Positions 24,201 to 35,269 of a stretch of DNA of 64,000 bases are shown in pieces. Position 1 is the stretch's first letter. Every line of letters begins with the position of its first letter. The notes beneath the pieces are model-generated. The model did not search any database. It saw nothing but the letters and a program-made list of their open reading frames with translations, and was not told the origin of the DNA. Location of the stretch: assembly GCA_023630585.1 (NCBI GenBank), contig CM042558.1:9024800-9088799 (forward strand), in the 5' to 3' direction. Origin of the DNA: Cranoglanis bouderius (Eukaryota; Chordata; Actinopteri; Siluriformes; Cranoglanididae). Both the position numbers and the translations under genes were made by a program.

Positions 24201-26567
24201 GTGTTGCGGCCATCAAATTCAAAATTACCTTTTTTTTTCTTAAAATGGTACATTTCCTCAGTTAAACATTAAACATTTGATATGTTTTCTATGTTCTATT
24301 GTTAATAACACATGGGTTTATGAGATTTGCAAATCACTGCATTCTGTTTTTATTTACATTTTACACAGCGTCCCAACTTTTTTGGAATTGGGGTTGTATT
24401 TGGATTACAAGCAGGTGCACTTGTGACTGGAATTTTCATTTCCAAAATGCCCAGTCCTGTTTTTAGAAAAGAAATGTACATCATATTTACCTATTTCTAT
24501 TTCAAGATCTTGGGATTATAAGGTTCTATCTGTTTGCAAAAATGAGTTATTATTCTATTTTATTTACATGCCTCTATATGTGTGAAAAGTTTTACAAAAA
24601 CAAAACTGTGGTTTAAAACTTTATGAATTCTCAGTTAAACTTATACTTCCATGGTCCCAATTTAATTAACAGCTTGCTTGTATTAGCCATCTAATGGCCA
24701 AGAAGCTTACATTAATATTCTGATATTAATCGGAATTTGTCAGTATTCTAATTAGTATTGAGTGTAAACGCTGAAATCCGATTGCCTGGTTCAGATTAAG
24801 ACAATATCACGATTCCCCAAATTCCGATTCCCACCCCTGGAATATGCTTGTTTTAATCGGAAATTTGTTGCATCCAAACACCTTATTCAGAAAATCTACT
24901 GAAAGGCGATATATGCGCATGCTCAGTCTGCAAGGAATTGTGGGTGCTAACAAATGCTTAGCTGTGGGCTAGGTATTTAGGAATGGCAGCTATAATAACC
25001 ATCTGTACAGGAATATTCTGATGCCTGTATGCATATAAACATCGTATTTAGAATATGGCTGCAACCAGAATATAGACCTTAAACCGAATTTGATGTGCAT
25101 GTAAACGTAGTCAGTGATGACATAGAGCTTTCTAATTTCAGTGGTTTGAACTGCACCGAGTGCTGAAATGCTGATAGATATGTTATATACTAGCCAGTGT
25201 GCTTACTATAATGTATATACTGTATGCTAGTATTAAGAATGAAAATATGCTAACTCAAACACGACCTACATTCTATGTAGTAACAATATCCTGTTCAATT
25301 CATATTTTAAGTAAACTGACAAACAATAGCACCTCTCCAATTACCTTCTAGGTCATTTACATCTCGCGAAACCCTAAGGACGTGTTCACATCCTCCTTCC
25401 ACTACTACGGAATGGCTTCATACCTGGTCAAGCCAGGCACTGCTGACGAGTTTCTGGAAAAGTTTCTGAATGGCAAAAGTAAAACATTTTCACTTCAGAT
25501 TTCTAACTTGGCTTTTATGAGACTGTTATGAACATGAAGTTTAAAAAATAGGCTATAATATATTGCAAAATGGTACATTACAGCTAATATGAATTCTTTC
25601 ATTTATATGCAATAAATGATTAAACTAGAAGCTGAATTATGAACATGTATTAAGTCTTGGGATTGCATACCTTTCCTGTTAGTTTCACTGTAATTAATGA
25701 ATAATTCATAGCAGTTACTAAAGTGTATGCTTTAAGATGAATCATTTAATTAATAAGCCAAATGATCATTGCAAGGTATTTATACTATATTTCATCAGTG
25801 TGTTGCCTCTGATTTCATGTGTTGCCTCTTGTTTTTATTATTTTTGTCACTCCTATGATAAACCTTACATTTCTGTACTAGTGTACTCATAAGTGTACAT
25901 TTTCACTGTCCACAGTAATGTTTGGTTCATGGTTTGACCATGTGAAGGGCTGGCTCAAGGCAAAAGACCAAGATCACATTTTCTACATTTCATATGAGGA
26001 GATGATAGAAGTAAGCATTTGCTGCACATCTCATACTGCACATTATAGTTTTACAGCTTTGAAGTGTATTCTAACCTCCATTCATTTTCATAATAAGACC
26101 CTATGCATGCATGTTTATTGTTACACTATAAACACTAAGACATAATCATAATCACACATATAGGATTTGAACAGCTGTGTCACGAAAATCGCAAAGTTTC
26201 TTGAAAAGCCTCTGAGCCCAGAAGTGATTCAGAAAATATCCGAGAACTGTCTGTTCAAGAACATGAAGCAGAACAAGATGTCCAACTATTCTCTAGTTCC
26301 AGAAGAGTTCATGAATCAAAAGAAATCCGAGTTTCTCAGGAAAGGTAAATGAAAACATTGTGTACACCACTCTGGGAAAATGTAAATCTCCAAAGGCAAA
26401 GTCTTTGGGCTTGTAGCACAATATTTAAATGCCTCCATGATTTGTGTTTTGCTTCAGGAGTAGCTGGTGACTGGAAGAACCTTTTCACTGAAGCCCAAAC
26501 TGAGAAATTTAATACTGTTTACAAAGACAAGATGAAAGACGCCGAGTTCAAATTTGTTTGGGATTGA
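21256..26567 (+). CDS. Cytosolic sulfotransferase, SULT2-like (6 exons, complete)
   Basis: Exons: 21256-21394, 22639-22850, 25352-25478, 25916-26010, 26164-26344 and 26458-26567. All junctions are GT/AG with matching phases, giving 287 residues, a normal SULT length. Cytosolic SULTs transfer sulfonate from PAPS to hydroxyl or amino groups of steroids, hormones and xenobiotics. Visible motifs are the 5'-phosphosulfate loop TYPKSGTTW (split by intron 1), the region FATHFHY carrying the likely catalytic His, VIYISRNPKD, and the 3'-phosphate/dimer region FLRKGVAGDWKN near the C-terminus. Start context and the MTEADLY opening fit fish SULT2-type enzymes. The subfamily call (SULT2 rather than SULT1 or SULT3) is from memory of family sequences and is less sure than the family call. 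There is no signal peptide, as expected for a cytosolic enzyme. Confidence 0.88.
21395..22638 (+). other. Sulfotransferase intron 1
   Basis: It contains a piece shared with 17723-17812 (at 21796-21884), a C/G-run repeat at 21910-21965, and a GAGT tract (22227-22252). The part from about 22074 onward is duplicated at 30377. Confidence 0.6.
22074..23662 (+). repeat. Source copy of a 1.6-kb direct duplication (with 30377-31946)
   Basis: This includes the 3' part of intron 1, all of exon 2, and the first half of the Tc1 at 22987. The other copy begins at 'tcataatttgtgttagagac' and ends within Tc1 sequence at 'gaagactgcagcg'. Differences are few: small indels and scattered substitutions. Confidence 0.85.
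22987..24396 (-). mobile_element. Tc1-like transposon with very long inverted arms (1410 bp)
   Basis: It is flanked by TA (22985-22986 and 24397-24398). The outer termini 'caatcccaattccgaaaaag' and 'cttttttggaattggggttg' are inverted. The inverted match continues inward for about 350 bp per arm: for example, 'agagaggcagagtctctcag' near 23308 is mirrored near 24060. The minus-strand transposase is broken. An HTH part has VHNIIKRFQESGEISVRKGQ (24007-23633) and a separate part has SLMVWGCISAYGMGSLHIW (23631-23227), with the DDE C-terminal region lost. It lies in sulfotransferase intron 2. Confidence 0.85.
24690..25115. repeat. Possible MITE in sulfotransferase intron 2
   Basis: The stretch has ATTCCGAT/ATCGGAAT-type words in both orientations ('taatcggaatttg', 'aaattccgattccc', 'taatcggaaatttg') and a 'gcatgtaaacgtagtca' end facing 'gtgtaaacgctg'. 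This suggests an inverted-repeat element, but the boundaries are not resolved. Confidence 0.35.
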
Positions 26568-27500
26568 ACAAACTCATCATTAAGAAGAATTTCAATGGTG
26601 TAATATGGTTTGTTAAATTTGTATTGAATTTGTTTATACACATGGTAAGTGTTAGATGTGGGCGCAGTCTGTCAGGATAAAGCATAAAGCATTATGCTTA
26701 AGTGGAATGGATGGCATTAATTCAAACCTGAATTAAAAGTAGCACTTCAAAATTATGCCTAAAGGTAAAAAGCATACACAGTTTAAACAGGCATGTTTTA
26801 AAAATGCTAAATTATTTTACACGAAATTAAAAATCAGCATATAATTTTTTTTTATTAGCATAACTGCAAAACTAATCACAAATTAGGGTTAGGGTCGGGG
26901 TGACTATTCCAACCAACTTTTGAACCTTTTTTTTTTAATCCTTTTTTTGTTGTTGTTCTTAATGACCATATTTTATTAAGAAGGTAATGGTAGAGTTATA
27001 ATTACAGTATATATGCTTACTTATAATTTTAGTTTCCATTCATGGTAGTGAAAATACTAATCTTCTGCATAACTATTCATTGTATATCTATTGAATTTCT
27101 ATGTTGATTGATCTTATTACTACAAAATATTAAAACCTTTTTCCTAATGAATAAAGGAACTAAAAAAAAAAACATATCACATATTCGTTTTTCATTATTA
27201 ATATCTTAACATACTGTGGGGACCCACTGGTGACATCCATATTATTATTCATTCATATTATTAAGTCTGTTAGTTTGAAGAGAGAAATATAGTAACATTA
27301 AAACATAATTATATATTATGTTGCGTTTATTTTTTCATTCCAACACACCTTTTTAAGCTATGCCCACACTTATTATCCAATCTAAGCTAATTATCTTGTT
27401 CCCCTGAATTACTACATTATGGGCATGAATTAGTTATCTTGTTTGGAGGACATAATGATCTTATTAAGTTGTGGCCATAAATTATTTTTTATTAAGAAGA
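26568..27500. other. 3' flank of the sulfotransferase gene
   Basis: AT-rich. An ATTAAA/AATAAA-type poly(A) signal is plausible ('aatgaataaagg' near 27147-27158), but distance and use are uncertain. No coding signal is seen. Confidence 0.4.
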
Positions 27501-27527
27501 GATGTCAGTAATGTGTCTTTATTTACT

Positions 27528-27650
27528 GAGATATTAGAATTTTAAGATACCAAATCATAACTCAAGATACAATGTCATAATTTCAAAATACCAAGTCATA
27601 ATTATGAGATACTATGCCATAATTATGAGATACCAATGTATCAAACTCTG
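27528..27650. repeat. Array of an AT-rich ~22-bp motif, first site
   Basis: Degenerate tandem units around 'TCATAATTATGAGATACC' (for example 27596-27613 and 27612-27632). The same motif forms a longer array at about 32790-33080. Confidence 0.65.
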
Positions 27651-27796
27651 ATTTCTGAATCAACCTGGGCTTAGCACAGAAGTTTCTTTGGTTTCTTTTG
27701 AGCTGTAAATCCCTATCTGTTTAATGACCACTCTGGCCCCAGTTTGACCAGATACCTTTGGAATGCTAATGACCAACCTTCCCCCCTTGGCACACA

Positions 27797-27864
<68 letters not shown>
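27797..27864. repeat. (CA)n microsatellite
   Basis: Long uninterrupted CA tract of about 34 units. Confidence 0.95.
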
Positions 27865-27865
<1 letters not shown>

Positions 27866-27959
27866 GCTTACTTTACACACACAATGGAGAAATCCGGGAA
27901 GGAACAGCATGAATCGCTGCCCCGCTAAGGAGCAGCATGTCTACGCGCTTTCTAGCACT

Positions 27960-28907
27960 AGTATTAAAAAGAACTCTCCGCTGGACATTCCTATAACAAA
28001 GACTCTGGTTTTGTTTACGTTGCCATGTGCTCCTTTGTTTTTGTTTACGTCATGTCTCTTCCCCCGCTTCCTTATTGGTCCTTCATGTTATGTTTCCTCC
28101 CATATTTTGTCATTGGTTCAACTGTTATTTTCTAATCATTATTTCCAGGTGTCGTGTGTTTCTTCTCATTCGCGCTTAATTTCCTTTGGTACTAAAACCC
28201 CTAATTTTGTCCACGTCTTTGCGGAGTATTGACCTAGAATGAAGTAGATCGAATTAGAATGAAATGAATTGAAGTATATAGATATTGAATAATGGTGATG
28301 AGTTAGAATAACTGAAAGGGACTCGTTATAGTTAAACTTAACGATATGTTCCTAATGATAATGATCGGTAGCGAGGAAGCTCAAGCTTTGTAGTTTTTTC
28401 CTAGGTTTTTGTTTACCAGGTGTTCCCTGGTCCTTGCGCTAGTTTTGGAGTTTTTGTTTACCCGGCGCTCCCGGGTTCCTGAATGGATTCCTCGCTACTT
28501 CCTGGATTTTTGCCCTGTTATCCTTTGGAGTAATGTTTCCTGTCTCTCTGGATTTTGCCCTGTAAACCTTGCGATTCCTATTTAATGATCTTCGGGTTTT
28601 TTGCCCTGTAAACCTTGCGATTCCTGTTTAAAGATGTTCGGGTGTTTTGCCCTGTAAACCTTGCGATTCCTGTTTAATGATGTTCGGGTTTTTTGCCCTG
28701 TAAACCTTGCGATTCCTGTTTAATGATGTTCGGGTTTTTTGCCCTGTAAACCTTGCGATTCCTGTTTAAAGATGTTCGGGTGTTTTGCCCTGTAAATCTT
28801 GCGATTCCTGTTTAATGATGTTCGGGTGTTTTTTGTTCCTAATAAACTGACCACTTTCCCCTGCGAGTGCATCCTATCTGACTCTTCACCCAAGTAACGT
28901 AACAGTG
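27960..28907 (+). mobile_element. Probable solo LTR of a retrotransposon
   Basis: The layout resembles a fish LTR. The U3-like part carries inverted CCAAT boxes ('tattggtcc' at 28074, 'cattggttc' near 28112) and 'tttgcggagtattg' near 28217. A C/T-rich transcribed part follows with the 46-bp minisatellite, then AATAAA (28841-28846) and a short terminal region ending 'taacgtaaca' (28898-28907). No gag-pol is seen next to it. The left boundary is uncertain and a second LTR is not visible, so this is inference. Confidence 0.4.
28551..28831 (+). repeat. 46-bp minisatellite, about 6 units
   Basis: Tandem copies of a unit containing 'ttgccctgtaaaccttgcga', 'ttcctgtttaatgatg' and 'ttcgggt(t/g)tttt'. 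Units differ at a few fixed positions (taatgatg or taaagatg; gggttttt or gggtgttt). The variants roughly alternate, so units may have been copied in groups. Confidence 0.9.
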
Positions 28908-30376
28908 ATGTTTTCGTGTTTGCATATATTGTGTGTTCATGTAACCTTAATGATTTTAGATAGTTTTAATTTAGGATATCATTTTAAATTTCTGTAACCA
29001 GGTTTTATTTGTAATATTCTTTACAAGTCCATCGAATTTGGTATGTAGTTAATCGTCTCGAGATACCCTAATTGATTATGCATATCATATTGCAATGGGA
29101 TGCATTATTTCATGCTTTCTCTTAATTTCATTTATAATATGGTATAAACCGGCTCCTCCCTGGACATGCAAATCCAACTTCCTGATTGGCCCATAGCCCA
29201 AAGAGGCGTGTGCGTTGGTGTTGTCTTTAAAACAACACCACGCTTTGAAACTTTTCTTCCTCTCCGTCTCTTCGTCTCTCTTCAGTAACTCTTCACTTCT
29301 ACACTCCTTCCGGTTTCTCTCCCCCGGGGCCACATGCCCCGGGAAGAGGAAGCCAGGATCTCTCTCTCCAGGACAAAGGATGCAACCTCTTCACGGCTCA
29401 CGCCTTTTTGCAAATGGCGCAACGAACCAGCGAACTCTACACGACCTCGCGCGAACTTTCAAACCGAAGCTATGCAAGTATAGTTAATGAACATATATCC
29501 GTGTTTAAGATTGTACCCCTGTTTACAGGAGATTTAAGTCGTTGCTGGTTTTTGAAAAAGGCTAATTAGTTGTGTTTTTGTCTGCCATCCCCTTTTACTT
29601 CATTACTTTCTCTCTATACATTTTCTTTCCTTGTATATAGATGTACATATGTATGTTTTGCTTAGAGTTAGTCGTGTGTATCCATAGTTACATCTAGTTA
29701 TTAAAATCTATTATCACCATGCTTGATTGTCACGTTATGAGTTCCTTAAACGCTACATAAGATCTCGATTACCCGCTCTAATCTTTAATAACAAACTTCG
29801 TGGGTTAATTCTTCCTGGCCAGAAGGATAAACTCCCTCTTTAGAGTTCATAAAGCTGATCTAGACCACATACATAGCCATAATTAATTATAATCCGTTGT
29901 AGTTAATTATCTATATGTATATGTGCACATACATGAATTTCCTTTCATGGCTGATGAATATTTCTAACTGGTCACAACACGCGTTGATTAGATATATAGA
30001 TATATTTCACGCCATTCGAGCTAATTCCTTACATAAATTGGAGAATACATTTAAACGTGTTAAACATTTTTTTAATTCGTTACATAAACTGTAACTGGTG
30101 GAGAATATTTTTAAACATTGCAGATTCATCCGAGTTACTACACATTCTGGTAGATAATGCGGGCACGCTTTAAAACTTGTCTCCTTTAAAAAGGTGCTTT
30201 GAATCCAAGCGTGCGCTTCTGTTTCGTTTTCATGTTTAAAGTTGATCCATTACATTATTCTGGTGGAAAAGAATAATGCTAGTAATGCTTGATTCATTAC
30301 ACCAAGTTATAATTGAATTGAAGTGTGAATGGGTATGCTTCCCATTTAAAAAAAATGTTGTTTTTTTTTAAATTAA
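28908..30376. other. Gene-poor stretch with a promoter-like patch
   Basis: Around 29143-29190 there are TATAAA (29143-29148), the octamer ATGCAAAT (29165-29172) and an inverted CCAAT (29185-29189). A GC-rich palindrome follows at about 29319-29347 (CCCCCGGGG…CCCCGGG). ORFs here are short and unconvincing. It may be the regulatory part of a retroelement. Confidence 0.35.
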
Positions 30377-31946
30377 ATCATAATTTGTGTTAGAGACTGA
30401 TCTAATATGACTTACTTAAATTATATCAAAATAAAGAAATTAAAGTCCACTCTGTCCCTATCCATCCAAAACCAACAAAAGGCAAAAATGGCTGTACTAT
30501 GTAGCCAAAATACTTTTTGGATTTTATTTAGAGAGTGAGTGAGTGAGTGAGTGAGTGAGAGAGACAGCAATCAACACTACATTACTGCACATTGTCTTTG
30601 TTAATGACATTAACTACATCTACACGGGCAGTTATAATCGAGCTACTGTGTAGTCGAGCTACAGTCGTATTTGTCCGAGTTTACATGACACGATGCGTAA
30701 TCAAATGACTGGTACGGTTTGGTGCGATCCCTTGTGTTGCGCGTCACCTCTTGCAATGATCTGGGAGTATTTCCCACTAAGACCAGGAGGGGCGTGTGTT
30801 CGTGTCATCCTGCATTTTCGCTGCCTGTGTGTGAGTCTGATGTGCAGCATTAGTCTTGTTTCCAACTGACCTGTGTCACTGGGTTATAATTGGAATCAGT
30901 TTTAGAGACATGAGGGTTTTTTTTGTTCTCTGTAGGCACAACATGGATCCAAGAGATTGTTCCTCTGATCCACAGTGAGGGAGATCTCACTCCAGTGCAC
31001 ACTATACCAAACTGGGACCGGGTTCCATGGCTGGAAGAGCACCGGGCCAAGATACTCAATCTGGAGCAAAGGCCCTCTCCACGCGTCTTCGCAACCCACT
31101 TCCATTATGGCATGATGAACGAGTCCTATTTCCAAGTCAAGCCAAAAGTATTAGGATGCACTCTTCCATTTATGTTCTGACTAAAATGATTAGTTAGTGT
31201 GTAGGTACTTGGCCAGCAAAGCAAGTGTGTCCAAAAGTGTTTGTTTTCTACCTTTCAGTACCATATATTATTACATTAACATACGATTCCAATTCCGAAA
31301 AAGTTGGGACGCTGTGTAAAATGTAAATAAAAACAGAATGTAATGATTTGCAAATCTCATAAACCCATGCTATTCACAATAGAACATAGAAAACATATAA
31401 AATGTTGAAACTGAGGAAATGTACCATTTTAAGGAAAAAATAAGGTAATTTTGAATTTCATGGCTGCAACACGTCTCAAAAAAGTTGGGACGGGGCAACA
31501 AAAGGCTGGAAAAGTAAGTGTTACTAAAAAGAAACAGCTGGAGGAACATTTTGGTTAATTGGCAACATGATGGTAACATGATTGGGTATAAAAAGAGTAT
31601 CTTAGAGAGGCAGAGTCTCTCAGAAGTAAAGATGGGATGGAATATGGATTGAAGCAGAAGTTGCTCTAAAACCTGTATATACCTTTCAGCATTGATGGTG
31701 CCTTTCCAGATGTGCAAGCTGCCCATTCCATAGGCACTAATGCACCCCATACCATCAGAGATGCAGACTTTTGAACTGAGCTCTGATAAAAAGCCGGATG
31801 GTCCCTCTCCTCTTTAGTCCTCTTTAGTTTAGAGGACGCTGCGTCCATGGTTTCCAAAAAGAATTTAAAATTTCGATTCACCTGACCACAGAACAGTTTT
31901 CCACATTGCTTCATTTGAGCTTTGGCCCAGAGAAGACTGCAGCGTA
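30377..31946 (+). pseudogene. Partial sulfotransferase duplicate (orphan exon 2)
   Basis: This copy of 22074-23662 lies 3.8 kb past the end of the parent gene in the same orientation. Its exon, 30949-31148, keeps acceptor, donor and frame. I see only one residue change (GTTWMQ to GTTWIQ). No copy of exons 1 or 3-6 is found around it, so it cannot encode a sulfotransferase by itself. The right end breaks inside the Tc1 element. Confidence 0.85.
31288..31946 (-). mobile_element. 5'-half of the duplicated Tc1 element
   Basis: It starts with the same terminus and target context as the element at 22987 and stops abruptly after 'gactgcagcg', where the parent continues 'tttctggatc'. It was carried along by the segmental duplication, not inserted independently. 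Confidence 0.85.
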
Positions 31947-32032
31947 TTTTTAATATGTAATAAAATGTAATAAATAAATAAATCAGCTTTGTTATATCTG
32001 CAGTGTCATTACATAATTCCCTCTGCTTATCT

Positions 32033-32088
32033 ATCTTTCTATCTATCTACCCATCCATCTATCTATCAGTCTAATCTATCTATCATCC
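32033..32088. repeat. (CTAT)n microsatellite, imperfect
   Basis: TATC/CTAT tetranucleotide tract with interruptions. Confidence 0.8.
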
Positions 32089-32784
32089 ACAAGCATTTAT
32101 GATCAAATGATTGTTTCATTATCAAATGATTGTTTCAACAGTTTCCACAGGGCACAGTAACAGTCCAAATGAATGCAAACTGTAACTGATTAAAACTTAT
32201 ACATATCATTTATTGTGAGGTTTTAACATGCCACTGTAGTGCACAGTGTGAATGTGACGTCCAGTGTGAACAACCTTGTTGTTGATAATAGTGGGAGCTA
32301 TCAAAATAAAATGTAGCTAACATAACACAAGGCTAACCTGTTATATTGACAGTTATGGTTAAATTGCAATGAATTAGCTAGCTACAATATATGTGGAGTG
32401 TCATTAGCTAGATTACACCATATTATCCTAACTCCTTCTGAGTACATGTTTTATTTTTTTTAATGTCCCTCTCTGACCAGCAATACAAAATAGTCTGCTG
32501 GGCAGCGCTTCTGTTCATCTTCAAAGCTACCTGTGCTCTCTCAGTCAAATGGCAGTTATCAAGCGTTGTGTTGCGAGGCAATAGTTGGGCGATTCCAACT
32601 TGTGCAACGGAGGGGAGCTTTTAGTATTTTTATCTGATTTATTATTACAAACTAACAATCGATTTGAAACACCAATAATGTTACAAGATTAATTACTTAT
32701 ACATATATTTCAGTTGATCATGGTATAAATATTGGGGTTTTAGTATTTGTGATAGTTTTTGATAATAACCTTGTTATAAAGTCA

Positions 32785-33080
32785 TAAGTATGACATACAA
32801 AGTCATACTTATGACATACTATTCATAATTATGAGATACCAAAACATAGTTTTGAGATAACAAGTCATAATTCTGAGATACCAAGACATAATTATAAGAT
32901 ACCAAGTCATCATTTAAAATACTGTTTATGTCAGAACGATGCTGTCTAAGAGATCAAAACCTGAAGAGTAGACTAGCCTCTATACACACGTCTTCCAACA
33001 ATAGCAATAATCTTAAAATGATGACTTGTTATATCATAATTTTGACTTAGTATGTCGAAATTATGACAAATTATCTCATA
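32785..33080. repeat. Array of the AT-rich ~22-bp motif, second site
   Basis: Many degenerate units around 'TCATAATTATGAGATACC', with flips into the reverse orientation after about 33010. It is the same motif as 27528-27650. Confidence 0.65.
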
Positions 33081-33186
33081 AAGTAACTCAAAATTGAGTT
33101 GTTATACTGTACATCATTATGACTTTTACCTCATAATTATTAAATATTATTCTGAAATTATGACTTGTGACGTAATTCATTTTAAA

Positions 33187-34630
33187 TGAGATCTGGCGAC
33201 ATGAGCGACAGAGACCGCTGGCAACAAGATGTGGGCGTGTCCAGCGATGCGACAAAGTTGAGAAAAGTTTAACTTTATGCAAATCTGGAGCAACTTGGTG
33301 CAGCGACTACCAATGGGTGTGAAGACAGTAGTGCGCACGTGATCTGTGATCTGCCATGGCGACTTGCAGTGATAAAGTCACTGTATGTGTGAATGTACCT
33401 TAATGCTATGTTTACTTCACGCATACAGGTAATCTCAAAAAATTAGAATATTGTGGAAAAGTTCATTTTTTCCCATAATTTAATACAAAAAGTGGAACTT
33501 TAAAATATTCTAGATTCATTACACATAAAGTAAAATATTTTAAGCCTTTTTTTTGTTTGTTTCTCTGCCCCTTTTGGACTCGGACTCGATTGGTTAAAGA
33601 CTTGGTCCCGACTCGAACTTGACAAAGGTGGGCTCGGACCCGACACTAAGTAATACCATGGTCAGCAATCCAGTTACTAGTAGTTTTGTCACTGTGGGCA
33701 GGTGCCAAGTCCTGCTGGAAAAGGAAATCAGCATCTCCATAAAGCTTGTCAGCAGATGGAAGCATGAAGTGCTCTAAAATCTCCTGGTAGACGCTGCATT
33801 GACTCTCGACTTGAGAAAACACAGTGGACCGACACCAGTGGATGACATGGCACCCCAAATCATCACTGACTGTGGAAACCTCACACTGGACTTCAAGCGA
33901 CTTGGATTCTGTGCCACTCCACAAAATTTACTTTCATCTGAAAAGAGGACTTTGGACCACTGAGCAACGGTGTTTTGAGTAAAAAGGTGTTTTGAGTTAA
34001 TTAGCTGATTAGAGCTCTCCTCAGGTCGACATTGCTGTATTATAAATTCTTTATTATAATATTTTGAGATACTGGATTTTTGATCATTTATAATATTATA
34101 AAAAATATTATTATAATATTTTGAGATATTGATTTTTTTTGAAGCCGTAATCATCAAGATTAAAAAAAAAAAGTCTTGAAATATTTCACTTCATGTGTAA
34201 TGAATCTAGAATATATGAAAGTTCCACTTTTTGAATTAAATTATGGGAAAAAGTGAACTTTTCCACGATATTCTAATTTTTTTTTTTTTTTTTTAGATGT
34301 ACCTGTACAGCGATTTTATCGCTGCAAGTCGCCAGTCGCTGTACTATGGAGTCGCCAGTAGGCGTCCCCACTACTGGTTGCCATAGTAACATGGGTGGTG
34401 CAACTAGCTTGCCACTTTTGACAACAAACCAGTTTTCTTGTGAATGCACCTCCAAGTGCGCCCAACCGTCTTCACTCCCATTGATAGTTGCTACACCAAG
34501 TCGTTTCAGAATTGCATGAATTTAAACTTTTCGCAACTTTGTCGCGTCGCTGGACACGCCCACATCTAGTCACCAACGGTCGCTCATGTCGTCGCCAGCT
34601 CCCAAACAAGCAGTTTCCGGTCGCTTTGTC
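33187..34630. mobile_element. Foldback (long inverted repeat) element split by a Tc1
   Basis: The left arm, about 33187-33424, and the right arm, about 34306-34630, are inverted copies. Shared phrases include 'gatgtgggcgtgtccagcga' (left), whose complement lies near 34550-34570, and 'gcgacttgca' opposite 'tgcaagtcgc'. The arms are joined only by the Tc1 at 33426-34305. Outer ends and target duplication were not resolved. Confidence 0.65.
33426..34305 (-). mobile_element. Internally deleted Tc1-like transposon (880 bp)
   Basis: It is flanked by TA (33424-33425 and 34306-34307). It has long inverted termini ('caggtaatctcaaaaaatta' and the complement ending 'acctg'). Minus-strand fragments carry KVLFSDESKFCGVAQN and LFQQDLAPAHSDK. 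It is closely related to the intact element at 37410-38918, but the N-terminal and C-terminal transposase parts are gone. Confidence 0.8.
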
Positions 34631-34875
34631 GTCGCATGAATGAACGTAGCGTAGACTCCAATGCTCTAGGGGGCAGCAGTGCGTGTTAAATCTTGAGACG
34701 TGCTTTTTCTCTTGCAGGATAAATACAAATATGTGCGGAGGATACAGACGAGCTCGGTGTACGAACAAAACCAGCTGGAGGGTGAAGTTTAGCGCGTAGT
34801 GTTTTATTACTGTGATAGAAAACATGCGTTGTTGTATGCGTTGATCTGCATGAGGAAGTTATTACCTAGCGGGTG

Positions 34876-34925
<50 letters not shown>

Positions 34926-35269
34926 GCTGAATACACACAGTTCACAGTTCAGATCTTCGTGTCTGCTATGTTGTACAAGTTAATCCATCACTTGGATCAC
35001 TCACACACTCACTGAACAATGAGGACTGTCCCAGAGACTGTTAACAGAAGTGAGAGAGAAAGTGCTGAGCCGCAGTTCACACTCACAGTGAGTGCTGTGA
35101 TCAGAAGCATTGGGATACAGACGCTTGGCATCTTCCTCTGCACATGGACGTGTGACTTCTTACCATGCAACAACATCAGGTACACTACAGTACTGGTCCA
35201 GGACCAGAGCCATCCTTATCCTGTTCAGCGTAGTCCAACATATCTACTGTATCTCATTCATTCATCTTA
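34631..35269. other. Intergenic, (TTA)n tract and no clear gene
   Basis: It contains a TTA tract at 34878-34924. A short exon-like piece at 34720-34786, between an AG and a GT, has no recognisable product. Confidence 0.4.

Noticed and set aside
27744..28232. 162-residue ORF through the CA repeat
   Set aside because: The frame is open mainly because of the (CA)n tract (alternating His and Thr). The rest lies in LTR-like sequence.
28551..28831. CRISPR-like array
   Set aside because: The repeats are head-to-tail without unique spacers and the host is a eukaryote, so this is a minisatellite.
34720..34786. Exon-like piece between an AG acceptor and a GT donor, reading DKYKYVRRIQTSSVYEQ
   Set aside because: It has no family motif, no partner exons in phase nearby, and sits beside a foldback element. 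Short open pieces like this occur by chance.
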